Below are positions 45,607-55,158 of a DNA stretch of 64,000 bases, piece by piece; within the stretch, counting starts at the first letter, position 1, and every line of letters starts with the position of its first letter. Under the pieces are notes generated by a model. It made no database searches. It was not told the DNA's origin and saw only the letters and a list, made by a program, of their open reading frames with translations. The position numbers were made by a program, and so were the translations under genes. Origin of the DNA: Dicyema japonicum (taxonomy: Eukaryota; Dicyemida; Rhombozoa; Dicyemidae); the NCBI GenBank assembly GCA_011109175.1, contig RDEW01000016.1, positions 484,811 to 548,810 of the forward strand, read 5' to 3'.

Positions 45607-45688
45607 TACCAACAGTGGGATTCGAACCCACGCATCCGAAGATAACAGCACCTTAAGCTGCCGCCTTAGACCGCTCGGCCATGTTGGC
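45607..45688 (-). tRNA. tRNA-Leu(AAG)
   Basis: 82 nt on the minus strand with a full cloverleaf: acceptor GCCAACA/TGTTGGT with a G-U first pair and A discriminator, D-arm GCC..GGC with the GAGCGGTCTAA loop (A box), anticodon stem GCAGC/GCTGT around loop TTAAGGT (anticodon AAG), a long type II variable arm closed by TTCG, and T-arm GTGGG-TTCGAAT-CCCAC (B box). The long variable arm and A discriminator fit leucine identity. No intron and no encoded CCA. It looks functional, unlike the tRNA-like SINE heads in the window. Confidence 0.95.
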
Positions 45689-45984
45689 TTCCTATGCTAT
45701 TTATCCTCATAGAAGATTAATATAATATTTTCATTTTTTAATCAAATAAATCAAACAAATATGAGCAACAATTTTTTTAAATGATTGAAAATTCTTCAGT
45801 TAAACGATCAAAAAATTTTTTGTTTCACTTTATAAATTCAGTAAGTCAAGTTATTAATTTGTCAAGGTTGGAATGATGTGAGCTGAAAGCCTACCTTATT
45901 TGAAAAGCACGAATAACCGATAAAGTAACTTCGTTAATGAAAATTTGATAGATAAATCAAAATCCAAAAAATAGTTTGAAATTT

Positions 45985-46285
45985 TATTTAGTGAATTGCA
46001 TCAAGATGCTGCTGACGAGGACATTAGAAAAAGTTGCTTCGTCTACCATGATACTTCATTCATCGGTATTTAATCTGGTAGTCTTCAACAGCGACTTCAA
46101 GTAAGGCACGATTTACACTGCAGAAATCATGCGTATTGAATTGCCTCAAAAAATAACATGGATGATTGTGTCCATGATTTTGGTATATGGGAACGTTCAA
46201 TTATATTCATCCTACATCCGTCCTATGTTGTTATGATTGGATTTCTTCTTGAGTCTCGGATAAAGCCTTGGATCTAGCAAAAACT
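45985..46285 (+). CDS. Possible exons of an unrecognised gene
   Basis: After an ATTTTATTTAG acceptor-like site, the frame reads ELHQDAADEDIRKSCFVYHD, has a possible 16-nt GT-AG segment (GTATTTAATCTGGTAG), and continues. A second stretch reads MDDCVHDFGIWERSIIFILH and GFLLESRIKPW. The two cannot be joined cleanly because a TGA lies between. Confidence 0.25.
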
Positions 46286-46689
46286 CTACAACCTGACTTC
46301 TCTCTAATGTTTCATAAGGACGGGCGTTTCATAGGAAATTAACTTTGAAGTTATCATAGATTTCTCACCCAAAATGTTAACAAAAAAGATCATATCAATT
46401 AATTGTTGAGACGACCACCAAAAATGAAAATATAGAATCCTAAGATTAATGAAACTCGATAACTTATACCCCACATTGAGATATTCCATGATCTACTGCT
46501 GACAATATTATTCTTTTTTATTCTGATATCACAAATTCTACTTCTGACAATCCCATCTCTCTATTTTTGAATAATCACGTGGCTCTTTTCAGCTCAACTC
46601 TTATGCTCTTTCCAATAATGATAAAAGTTGAGCATTTGTCTAGTACGGTAGTGTGTGTGTCCCTGCGCTATTGGTAACCCAACATGAGT

Positions 46690-46905
46690 AGAAATTTTTT
46701 TCAGACCGTTGAGGGACGAGATGACTCGAATTACAACGTCTGCCAACAGTACTCTGATCATCTTTCGGAATTCTCGTCCAGTATTGTTTTGATTGTGTTT
46801 ATTAATTTTCCCCTGTTTACTGTGTCAAATGGTCTTGAGAGGTCTATTCCGAGGATATATTTCTTTCTTGTACCTTCATGTCATAGCGAATCTTGATCAA
46901 TGGCC
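46690..46905 (-). mobile_element. RTE-like RT fragment
   Basis: The minus strand has GIDLSRPFDTVNRGKLINTI, matching GIDLSTAFDSVNRKKLMTVL of the 4.8-6.3 kb LINE. Confidence 0.6.
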
Positions 46906-47056
46906 CATTGAAATTTTATTATGGCATCATTTTTTGGATAGCTTTCATTTGTTAACAAAAATTTTTAAAAATAAAAAATATGTAGTCAGTTTTCCAAACA
47001 AGATGAATAGAAAGCAATTATAAGAAAAAAATCACACGTCTTGTGGTGTCTTAAAA

Positions 47057-47620
47057 ATGGAAAACGTGGAAAAGAAGAGATTTGAAATAATCAACAAAAT
47101 TGACAAAATAAAAGGACAATCCACTTTACAGTTTGTTCGTGAAGTTTCCATGTCTTTTGTCGGAATGATGAAAAAAATTATTGACTTTATAAAAATAGGT
47201 ATTGTCACTTCTACCAAAAATACCACATGCTCAGCTGTTCACGTTCCTTCTGAACAAGTGTCTTTGAAACATCAGAAAAGTACTTGAATTGGTTTCTAAT
47301 TTGTCGTCCAGACTCCCTATTAGGGGTTCACAAAGCTACTCGTATATATCTCGCAGACTGCCTGTACAAGTGTATTAGGAAGGCAGTCTCTTAAGCTTAC
47401 TGTGTTCAAGTTACGATTATGTGGATTATGCATACTCCATTGGAAGGGAAAAATCACTTACATCAATAGTGAAGGAATATATCAACATATTTTCATCGGA
47501 GGCTTATTGGTTGACTCCAAAAAACACAAAAATCCCAAAAATGCAAGACCTCATTTCTTAGAACATGAGTACCTATGGCGTCAGCTTGTGATGGCTACCA
47601 CAAAACTAATCAACCCCTGA
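47057..47620 (+). CDS. Unrecognised 156-aa four-exon gene
   Basis: Exons 47057-47198, 47235-47279, 47312-47385 and 47411-47620; introns 36, 32 and 25 nt. The product begins MENVEKKRFEIINKIDKIKG, passes through LLGVHKATRIYLADCLYKCI and LRLCGLCILHWKGKITYINS, and ends WRQLVMATTKLINP. All four phases fit and stops in the unspliced frames vanish. The 210-nt last exon has the best coding character. The first half is charged and helical, the second half has several Cys and aromatic residues. No family recognised. Confidence 0.6.
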
Positions 47621-47860
47621 AATAATTCGCCACATCTACACAGCTACTCCCATTTAATTAAAGGGAAAGAGGAATAAGCCTTATTGTTGTGCTCCCCCTC
47701 AGTATAGGATCCATGTGCATAGATCCTATGGAAAACCGTACTTATCAGCCAATACTTAACTTCCCCATTCTCTACAGTTAAAAAAGTGGACCCACCGGGT
47801 CATGATCTGTTCCGTCCCGGAATAGTCGATATCATAAGATATGTTATACACTTTTGAAGG

Positions 47861-48085
47861 TTATACATTGATGATTGCACTGTGGGCAGCCAACCAATGA
47901 ATGTGCTGTATGTCTGAGTAATTTAAGGTCAACAATTTATGATTTTTGCAACCTGAATTGAATTCGATCCTTTCTAGTTCAAAGAGATCATTCTGAAGGC
48001 CACAGAGACTCAAGAACAGGGTGGAATCAGTGACAAAGTGCAAAAAATAATCTAATTTCTTCGGGGGAACCTTAATCCTGAAAAT
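47861..48085 (-). CDS. Probable exon of an unrecognised gene
   Basis: A 70-odd-codon frame reads FRIKVPPKKLDYFLHFVTDS and LCGLQNDLFELERIEFNSGC, ending HWLAAHSAIINV. A TTTTCAG acceptor lies just upstream of its start in the minus direction. Further exons at 48100-48250 are likely but unresolved. Confidence 0.35.
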   Translation of the reverse strand: MFRIKVPPKKLDYFLHFVTDSTLFLSLCGLQNDLFELERIEFNSGCKNHKLLTLNYSDIQHIHWLAAHSAIINV

Positions 48086-48269
48086 GCAACAGCTCAAAAC
48101 AATCTACTACCGTTCGCTTCGGCAGTGAGAAATTTACTCCACCGAGGATTTAACGCACCCTACATATACTTGATCATGATGATTCTTCGAATTCCTAAAC
48201 CAACAGCAAACGCCTGTCTGGCCACTGGAGATGTTAGGGAACCACGCGTGGGTTAATGCTCTCCCTATC

Positions 48270-48475
48270 AAAGGCCGAATGGCGCAGAGTTACTAGTGCT
48301 GGACCAAAATCATGCGGTCCTGGTTCGAAACCCACTGCTTTCTATTCGGTTGAAGGTTCCACACATCTATGATGCTTTGGCTTGATCAGTAACGCCGTCA
48401 TCAGTGAACATCTCACTGCGGGACTGGGTAGTCTACAAAAGGACTCACACCAAACAAAAAAGAAGTTGAGACCAT
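48270..48475 (+). mobile_element. tRNA-derived SINE, copy S2
   Basis: The head has A-box-like TGGCGCAGAG and B box GGTTCGAAACC, then the family body (GGTTCCACACATC, TAACGCCGTCATCAGTGAA, CTCACTGCGGGAC). The 3' part after AAGAAGTTGAG diverges. Confidence 0.8.
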
Positions 48476-48699
48476 TTCTTGTTCTAGACGAAAAACGAAC
48501 GGACGTACAAAGGAACAGAGGACATCTTCCGTATCATCAGTTTATTTACGTAGGTATGTAGAGAGGAGTGTTTCCCTAAAGTATACTATCCACATTTATC
48601 TTGATGTCCATCGGAAGAAAGGATGATTGACTTACTTTGTCCTCAATCACTATGCAGTGGTTCATTATAAATCTGTATTATAATTAAGCAACACAAGTA

Positions 48700-48935
48700 A
48701 AAACATAAAAGCCATAGTGAGCGGTTCAACCATCAGCGGTCATGCCCAACCTCTCTCAAGTTCCCAATCTCATTTTTCTATTGACGTACTTGATCACATT
48801 CACTATCCCAGGAAGTGTGACTCGTGGGCGTTTACAGAAACGTTCTCAACCAAGTACTCCACCATCGCTATATTAGCTGGGGTATCCACTCCAAATCTCA
48901 ATATATAGCCTCCATCTCAAATCGGTGATCACGAG
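48700..48935 (-). mobile_element. RTE-like LINE C-terminal fragment
   Basis: The minus strand reads RFGVDTPANIAMVEYLVENV and, in another frame, RPRVTLPGIVNVIKYV, corresponding to PANIAMEDYYSSHVKRF and RPRTTLPVVLKNDLKAV in other copies. Confidence 0.45.
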
Positions 48936-49311
48936 ACTTAAAGGACCAGTTGAGCAAACATTATATAAAGCATTCTTGTCTATTTTCTTAGGCCAATTCA
49001 TTGTCCTGAGCTGCCTTCGATGAAAGGAGTCTATCTCCTGTTCTCAACAAGTGTTGGGATATGGATATTTATGAATATGCGATTTTTTGACAAGGATGTA
49101 ATTAAGATCAACGTGATTGTAAGATTCAATCAGAATGTGTGTCCGATGGGGGTATCACAGATTTGCGGATCAGGTGAGTATTATATTACCCATATGTTTG
49201 AATTCAACAATCACGGTGACGATTGAGAAGTCTTTAAACTTTGGAAGAATTGATTTTTCTGAATATTTCTGTTTCCTGTAAGGAAATATCAATTTTTGAA
49301 TGACAAGAAAG

Positions 49312-49366
49312 GCACGAGCGAACCCTAGGCATTTTACGTGCTTATGGCAACGCGGTAGTGCTTAAT
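49312..49366 (+). repeat. SINE/LINE tail fragment, inverted to 54549-54601
   Basis: GCACGAGCGAACCCTAGGCA through GGCAACGCGGTAGTGCTTA is repeated inverted at the 3' end of SINE S4. It is thus the orphan tail of another insertion. Confidence 0.7.
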
Positions 49367-49417
49367 TTTTTAAGAAAAGCAACAAATACAATGGATTTGT
49401 GTTTAAGGCCATTTATA

Positions 49418-49733
49418 ATAATGTTCGCACTTTCCGAGGAGCCATATCAGTTATCGCTCCCCGCAGGCAGAACACACACTTTATTTAGGTGAAGAACAGT
49501 TATATTAACTAATCGTAGAGGGAGAACCAAGGAATGCTCTTCACTTTTTTGTTTTCTTTCTCTTGTGTGTATGTCCCTTTAGACTATCCAGTTCCGCAGT
49601 GAATCTCCACTGATGACGGCACTCGTCAATCCGTTTAAGCAACGTAGATGCGTGGAACCTTCCACCAGGTGAACAGCAGCGAGAATCGAACCCGTGACCT
49701 AAGTCACTTAGCCCGACACTTAACCAATGTGCC
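49418..49733 (-). mobile_element. tRNA-derived SINE, copy S3, 13-bp TSD
   Basis: Flanked by AAGGCCATTTATA (49405-49417 and 49734-49746). Read on the minus strand: tRNA-like head with TTGGCACATTGG and B box GGTTCGATTC, family body, AAATAAAGTGTGTGTTCTGC, then a LINE-like tail GATAACTGATATGGCTCCTC and a short ATTATT end. Length is 316 bp. A complete, fairly young copy. Confidence 0.88.
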
Positions 49734-49749
49734 AAGGCCATTTATACGT

Positions 49750-50300
49750 TCAGATATTTCCCGTTTTGTAGAGTCCTGGGTTCTGTTCTTTGTTTCCAGT
49801 GATGATTAGGAAAAACCAATTCTATATTTGGAGCGAACAACTTCCCGCTTGGCGACAGCCATCATCCAGTTCGACTTCCTTGAAGAACAGGTGATAGGGC
49901 GTAGTGCGGTTTTTTTAGTTGCCGAATGGAGTCCAATTTTCGCCTGTAAAGGTATTCCACGTGAAGATCAAAAATCACGATGCAAGTGAAACCCAGTGAA
50001 ATATATCTGTCATACTCAAAATTAAACGAGTTGGAATACACATTTTGGTTTTGTTCAAAAAATCATTATTAACACAACGTCGATAATGTCGGGGGGGTCC
50101 ACTTTGGATGGATGGCTGTGTTAATTTAATTATTTAAATAATTTATATTTTATTATATAAACTTAATATTAGTCGGTTAGCCAAATAAGAAAAATTATAT
50201 AATTTTTTTTGAAAAGAGCGGGAAAAATGAAAAAATATTTCATCTGATTTAACGTTAGAAAAATTTTTTCCGTTCGTCTAAAAGAAAACGTTCCGATAGA
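49750..50300. other. AT-rich spacer
   Basis: No gene recognised upstream of the start at 50304. Confidence 0.3.
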
Positions 50301-50303
50301 ATT

Positions 50304-51577
50304 ATGTTTAATGAGATAAAATCAAGACAAGAGAAATTGAAATTTAACCAAAATAACTTCTCTTCGCTTTCCCCGTATCTCAAATTATCAATTATAGACA
50401 CATTTGACAGTAACTTCGCTAAATATCATATATTAGGCCAAACTTTGGGATCCTTTAGTTTGACTAGTCACGAAAATCACGAAATTGTGACTTGGATGGT
50501 CAGAAATAGCAACAAACTAACGTTCTCAGCCGACCAATTCAAAAAGGATTTGCTTACTAGGAAAGAAAATTCGTGAAAACGCAAATTTTTATCGCAAATT
50601 TACTGTTTTATGGCCGATTCAGCAAAAAATGGAATTATTAGACGAATTCATAATAAAAGTACTTTAACTAACAACTTAGAACATCGACTTATGTTTAACA
50701 AACGATGTTGGAATTGGAAAATTTAGGGATATTTATGAACATTTTCACAAATTCCTGGACTCGCACGCAATTGAAAAATTTGTTCTCTCAGTTTTTTGAG
50801 AAGACTAGTATAGTCACATTCATAACCCGGACAATCGAGGCAATAAACGGTAATTAATTAAAAAAATTATTAGTTGACGTGGACAACTCAACAACGGAGC
50901 AACTGAGACTGCGAGTATTTTGCCAAAAAGTTATTCATTACCAAGGAATACCAACTGGAGTGGTTCTCCATGGCAACCGCATATTTGTCGCACTGTGAGA
51001 CGGCCAGGCTGCTATACGTAATTTTCGGACCCCTCTATAAAGGTGATCACAGTTGACATGGTAGGACTGATTCTGTGGCATGAAATGACTGAGAGCACAG
51101 CTGAGAGTCTTCAACAGGCCAACGAGCACTTCTCCCAACTGGCAGTGGTTCTTCTGTTTTTCACTCACGACGGGTCGGTCCCACGATAAACCAATGATAT
51201 AATAAGAAATCTAACTCGTAAAATAATTTCACATGTAGTGTTCCCCTTTGAATGGCTGCCTGAGAACTTGGCTTGTCTGTTGAATTTAGCTGGGTATAAA
51301 ATCACCGTCGATAAGCTTGAGGCTGACTTTCTTAGCGGACTTGTCATTGACGTGTCACAGACGATTGCCGCCTTCTTCTTTGTAAACAAGTTTAACATAA
51401 AAGATTTCCAAACGGTTCCTCCTTCAAAGCAGTTGGTTGTTTGCCTTCCTGAGAGACCTGATAAAATCAGCCGAGAATGCTGGAAAGTCATGCCTTAAGC
51501 AGCATTTGTTTGTAGGACTTAGTCAGGTGTTGATTCAAACTGCAGTGGACGCTAAAGACTATCAATTAAGTGAATGA
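50304..51577 (+). CDS. Unrecognised 361-aa nine-exon gene, mainly helical
   Basis: Exons 50304-50498, 50530-50658, 50680-50781, 50804-50849, 50874-50914, 50931-51017, 51043-51173, 51207-51486, 51503-51577; introns 31, 21, 22, 24, 16, 25, 33 and 16 nt, all GT-AG and all in phase. The 21-nt intron contains TTAACTAAC. The product runs from MFNEIKSRQEKLKFNQNNFS through KIRENANFYRKFTVLWPIQQ, KFRDIYEHFHKFLDSHAIEK, LEWFSMATAYLSHCETARLL, LILWHEMTESTAESLQQANE and FPFEWLPENLACLLNLAGYK to VGLSQVLIQTAVDAKDYQLS. It looks like an all-alpha scaffold or complex subunit, with no signal peptide or clear membrane span. I do not recognise the family. Two 16-nt introns are near the physical minimum. Confidence 0.7.
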
Positions 51578-51789
51578 TTTGTTTATATTAACAGATCAAC
51601 ATTTTAATATGGCTGTAGATGGGATTCGACAATTTATAGAAGAATTAATGACAATCACGTTTCCTTAGTTTATTAAACAATGTTTGTTTATGTGGATTGA
51701 GTCATTTCATAATTATAAACATATAACTTGATGATTTTTATCAAACTATTGTGGACAAATTATAATGTCATACTTTGATATTGTAAACC

Positions 51790-52005
51790 ATCGGAATTAT
51801 AATTGGACATTTTCGAACCAGTCGCAGTGGAAACGTCAAGAATTATAGGAAGCAGGTCACTGATCCTGCTAAACAGATTCGGTTCGCTCATCCCAAAAAG
51901 GAAGAATCGGAGAGAAAGGAGCTGGCTCATTGAGCGCATTTCCTTGCAAATTGTCAGAGGAAATGCGTTCTCAATTATGAGAGCAGCCAGCAGTTGTTGA
52001 CAGTT
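51790..52005 (+). mobile_element. RLE-type 3' fragment
   Basis: FEPVAVETSRIIGSRSLILL and SWLIERISLQIVRGNAFSIM correspond to the final 65 residues of the intact copy at 44.36 kb. Confidence 0.75.
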
Positions 52006-52539
52006 AATTTTTGGCTATGATTGTACTAAACTATCATATCCTTCTATTAGACATTTACTTTAAAATTATTATCGCTTCTGTAAATATTTATTGATACAAG
52101 GCTTACAATCTTTGATAAGTCAAGCAAAAACAGTCATAACTAAATAATCAAAATTTCTAGGCCTTTATTGAACATCTTAGCTTTGATGAAATCACTGCCC
52201 GGAACATTATTCTTGACAGCTCTTATTGCTATTTTCAGCTCTGCTAGAGAGATCTCTATAAATACTGTTTTCTCCGACAATGGTTCGTAACAAGTATTCT
52301 CCGCGATGACATCCACTTCAAATATCTTTTTAAGTTGTGTCTCAAAAACTAGAGGTATTTCTTCTTCAGCATAAGAGGTGCTATCCGGTTTCTTGAACAC
52401 AATCTTGTTTTCGATTGACTCTAAGTTCTTCGCTCTTCGGTATACCTTCCAGAAAGAAGCATTGTACTTGTTTAGCTTCCCTAGTTGAGAGTTCCACTTA
52501 TTCTCATTTCAACTTCCGAATTAGATAGATATTTTTATT

Positions 52540-53160
52540 AACATAACTTGGCCTGGTGGCCTAATAGCGCTCTTAAGAAGAGAGGACGGCCACCAAATAA
52601 ATCAGATATAACCAGGATTACCCTGGTTAATGCCCGCTTTCGTAGGAAACGGGCTCCGGGGCTGATAGCTTTTACCAGCGCTGTTGAGATGGATGAATTA
52701 ATTATTAATACAAAGATGAAAAAACCTGGAATTAGTAATATCCCTGGTTATAATTCGATTGATATTCCAAGGCGTCCAGGTGCCATATCTGGTACTGGCA
52801 TTTTTATACAAAAAGTGTATTAAAACGCGATTGCCAAGAATTATCGAAGAGAATGTCTGCGAATTATTACTAATTTATTTATTAACCCCGGGATCACCGA
52901 GAAAGAAAGACAAAAAATGTTAACTAGAGATTCTGTCAGCAGGGGAGGTATTTTTGTTCTACATTGTGGTCCCAGTCTTATGAATTGGAGTGATGAGCGA
53001 GTTCTTCCATATTTGAGGGATAGTGTTCCAGTTAACGGACAGGTTTAAAATTTCCGTTAGGTAGCTAATCGTATTTTCTTAAGTGTTTCGGGTGAATTGA
53101 AGATACTTTGTCCGGGCCACAGACCCGTGAGTTCTTTAATCCGTGATAACCTCTGAGACC
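52540..53160 (+). other. Unidentified coding-like insert within the CR1-like LINE
   Basis: The plus-strand frame reads KKRGRPPNKSDITRITLVNA and KKPGISNIPGYNSIDIPRRP, then MLTRDSVSRGGIFVLHCGPS and WSDERVLPYLRDSVPVNG, with one or two stops. It lies between two parts of the opposite-strand LINE. It may be an ORF of another transposon; no domain recognised. No clear target duplication was found. Confidence 0.3.
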
Positions 53161-54183
53161 TGCTTGTCTAAGAATAGTTCTTGGTAAGGTTCATTTTTCG
53201 GTTTGCGGGCACGTACTTTGATGTCCATTTCAACTTCGTAAGATGGCATTTTTTCATTTGGTTCCTTCGTTTTATGAGTGTAAGTGTCCGGGAATTGAGG
53301 GTAGGTATAAAATTCGTGTATGATGAGAGAGGAATAAATTTGTTGTCAGCCTTTTGAATGGCCACACTGATGATTTTTGAGGCTTCATCTATCAAACGTA
53401 TATGGGATGATAGTCCTTTGACCAATTCCAGGTCTACCAAGTCAGAAAAGCCAGACGAGTCAACCTTCTTATATTTCTTGAAACTTTTCACTTCGGTCAG
53501 CAATGTCCGGCGTCTCCGAAATCCTCTTAACGTAAGAAGGATTGGATTATGGTGGCTGAGAAACCATAGTTCACATCCAATGTAGTGATTCCTGCTAAAG
53601 AGGGAGAACATTAGGTTAAATCAAGAGAGGTGCAGCCATCAGTGCTCCTTAAAGGGGTTCTTGTGTGTAATTTAGGATCATTCAAGATAATCATATCAAC
53701 AAGATCATTTAGGATGAACTCGGTTCAGCTGTCAGAGGACTGTGAAGTTAGCCAAACGGGGTGTCGGGCATTTAGGTCACCTCATATTAGAGCGTTCTTT
53801 AGTACTGAGAGGCGGGGTATATTTAGGGTGCAGGATTTTGGGCAGGATCCTTGTGATGGAATAGATAGGTTATTCAAGTTGATCCAAAGGACGAGTACAG
53901 CTCCATTTTGATGGTGATCTGCTCCATGGAATCGTCCGTCGACTCACGTCAATGAAAGGTATACCGTTTTTTATAATTGAGAGTAGTCCTCCACCTGGTC
54001 TTCCCTAATGATCCTTACGGATTTATGTGTATTCCTGGAAAGAAGGTGTTGGCGTGAAGGATGAGAGCTTGGATTCGTGGATGAGAGCAAGGTCAGCTCG
54101 ATATGCTGAGAGGAGAGCTCGAAGTTCCAGAATCTTCCTTTTAATTCAAATGTATTTGGTTGTAGAATTATTATGTCTCCACG

Positions 54184-54213
54184 TGGACCAGGGTTTGTTT
54201 CAATGTCGCCACA
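54184..54213 (-). other. 2A-like ribosome-skipping motif
   Basis: The minus strand encodes CGDIETNPGP, matching the D-x-E-x-N-P-G-P consensus of 2A-like sequences known at the N-terminus of some CR1, L2 and Rex-type LINE proteins. It is preceded by a hydrophobic Leu-rich stretch as usual. Confidence 0.65.
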
Positions 54214-54429
54214 TAGCAGGATCCAAAGTCCAGAACAGTGATGACACAAGACGGAGTCGGATACACATAAGTTACGGGAACCCCCAAGAGGTGGGGAGAA
54301 GTTAATGGCTCTTTTCGTTCCTTTCCGAAATAGGTGACACCTTATCGGGTGAACCACAAGACACCACAGCACATAATCATGCAACCTCTGCCAATTATTA
54401 TGCATCGATTTGTACACTTCCATTGGTTG

Positions 54430-55135
54430 GAAAACAAAGTGGAATTTACTCCAAAAGATTAAGGAATTATTCGAGGATTATAAAAGATTTTTTCGTTAAT
54501 AATGAAAACCCAATCCTTGTGGGAGATTGTAGGTGAGTAAAAAGAGTAAGCACTACCGCGTTGCCATAAGCACTTAAAATGCCTAGGGTTTCGCTCGTGC
54601 AGAACACACACTTTATACAAGTAAAGAACAGTTATTATAACTAATCGTAGAGGGAGAACCAAGGAATGATCTTCACTTTGTTTTTTCTTTTTTTTGGGTG
54701 TATGTCTTTTTGACTATCCAGTTCCGCAGTGAACCTCCATTGATGACGGCGTCACACGTCAAGCCTTTTAGCATCGTAGATGCGTGGAACCTTCCACCAG
54801 GTGAACAGCAGCGAGAATCGAACCCGTGACCTAAGCCACTTTGCCACCCGGCTGGGAGATTGTAATGCAAAAAATATTGCATTTGGTTGTGTGAAAACTA
54901 GTTCTGATGGCTAATGTTTATTGGAAATAATGGAATCAGAAAATTCAGAAGTTTTTACGTCTAAAAAACTTAATCATTTCCAACAACGGAGTGCTGATAG
55001 ATTGGGTATTTTCGTTATGCAAGAAAACCTCGCTGTGAGCGGATCCCTATGTCGAAAATGATATAGGGACTTATAAACTTGGAGCTGCGAACTGGACCCG
55101 TTTTTGAAGATGAAATATTTCTTGGAGATAAAAAT
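54430..55135 (+). mobile_element. LINE APE endonuclease, split by SINE S4
   Basis: Joined across the SINE the frame reads RIIKDFFVNNENPILVGDC then NAKNIAFGCVKTSSDG: the APE motif ILVGDxNAK. The SINE's duplicated site lies inside this motif. Downstream the frame decays before the PHD-type element at 55.16 kb. Confidence 0.55.
54532..54853 (-). mobile_element. tRNA-derived SINE, copy S4, 11-bp TSD
   Basis: Flanked by GGGAGATTGTA (54521-54531 and 54854-54864). The minus strand reads an A-box TGGCAAAGTGG, B box GGTTCGATTC, the shared body, TATAAAGTGTGTGTTCTGC, then a tail ACGAGCGAAACCCTAGGCAT ... GGCAACGCGGTAGTGC that differs from the tail of S3 but keeps the TATGGC..C.CGG..AGTGC skeleton. Length is 322 bp. 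Confidence 0.88.
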
Positions 55136-55158
55136 TTTAACAACGTGGTGGTCTTGTA

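Larger units (their letters stand above)
52130..54423 (-). mobile_element. CR1/L2-like LINE with 2A-like motif, interrupted
   Basis: The minus strand from 54423 starts with a hydrophobic stretch and the motif CGDIETNPGP (54213-54184), then an eroded APE endonuclease (DLNARHPVWLTSQSS near 53760; NPILLTL near 53540), a linker with IKRRNQMKKCHLTKLKW (53270), a gap at 52530-53160, and the region before the RT (FWKVYRRAKNL, KIAIRAVKNNVPGSD at 52200-52450). There are many stops, and the RT itself is missing. Confidence 0.6.

Noticed and set aside
53630-53911. 93-codon plus-strand ORF
   Set aside because: It is antisense to the endonuclease of the minus-strand CR1-like LINE.
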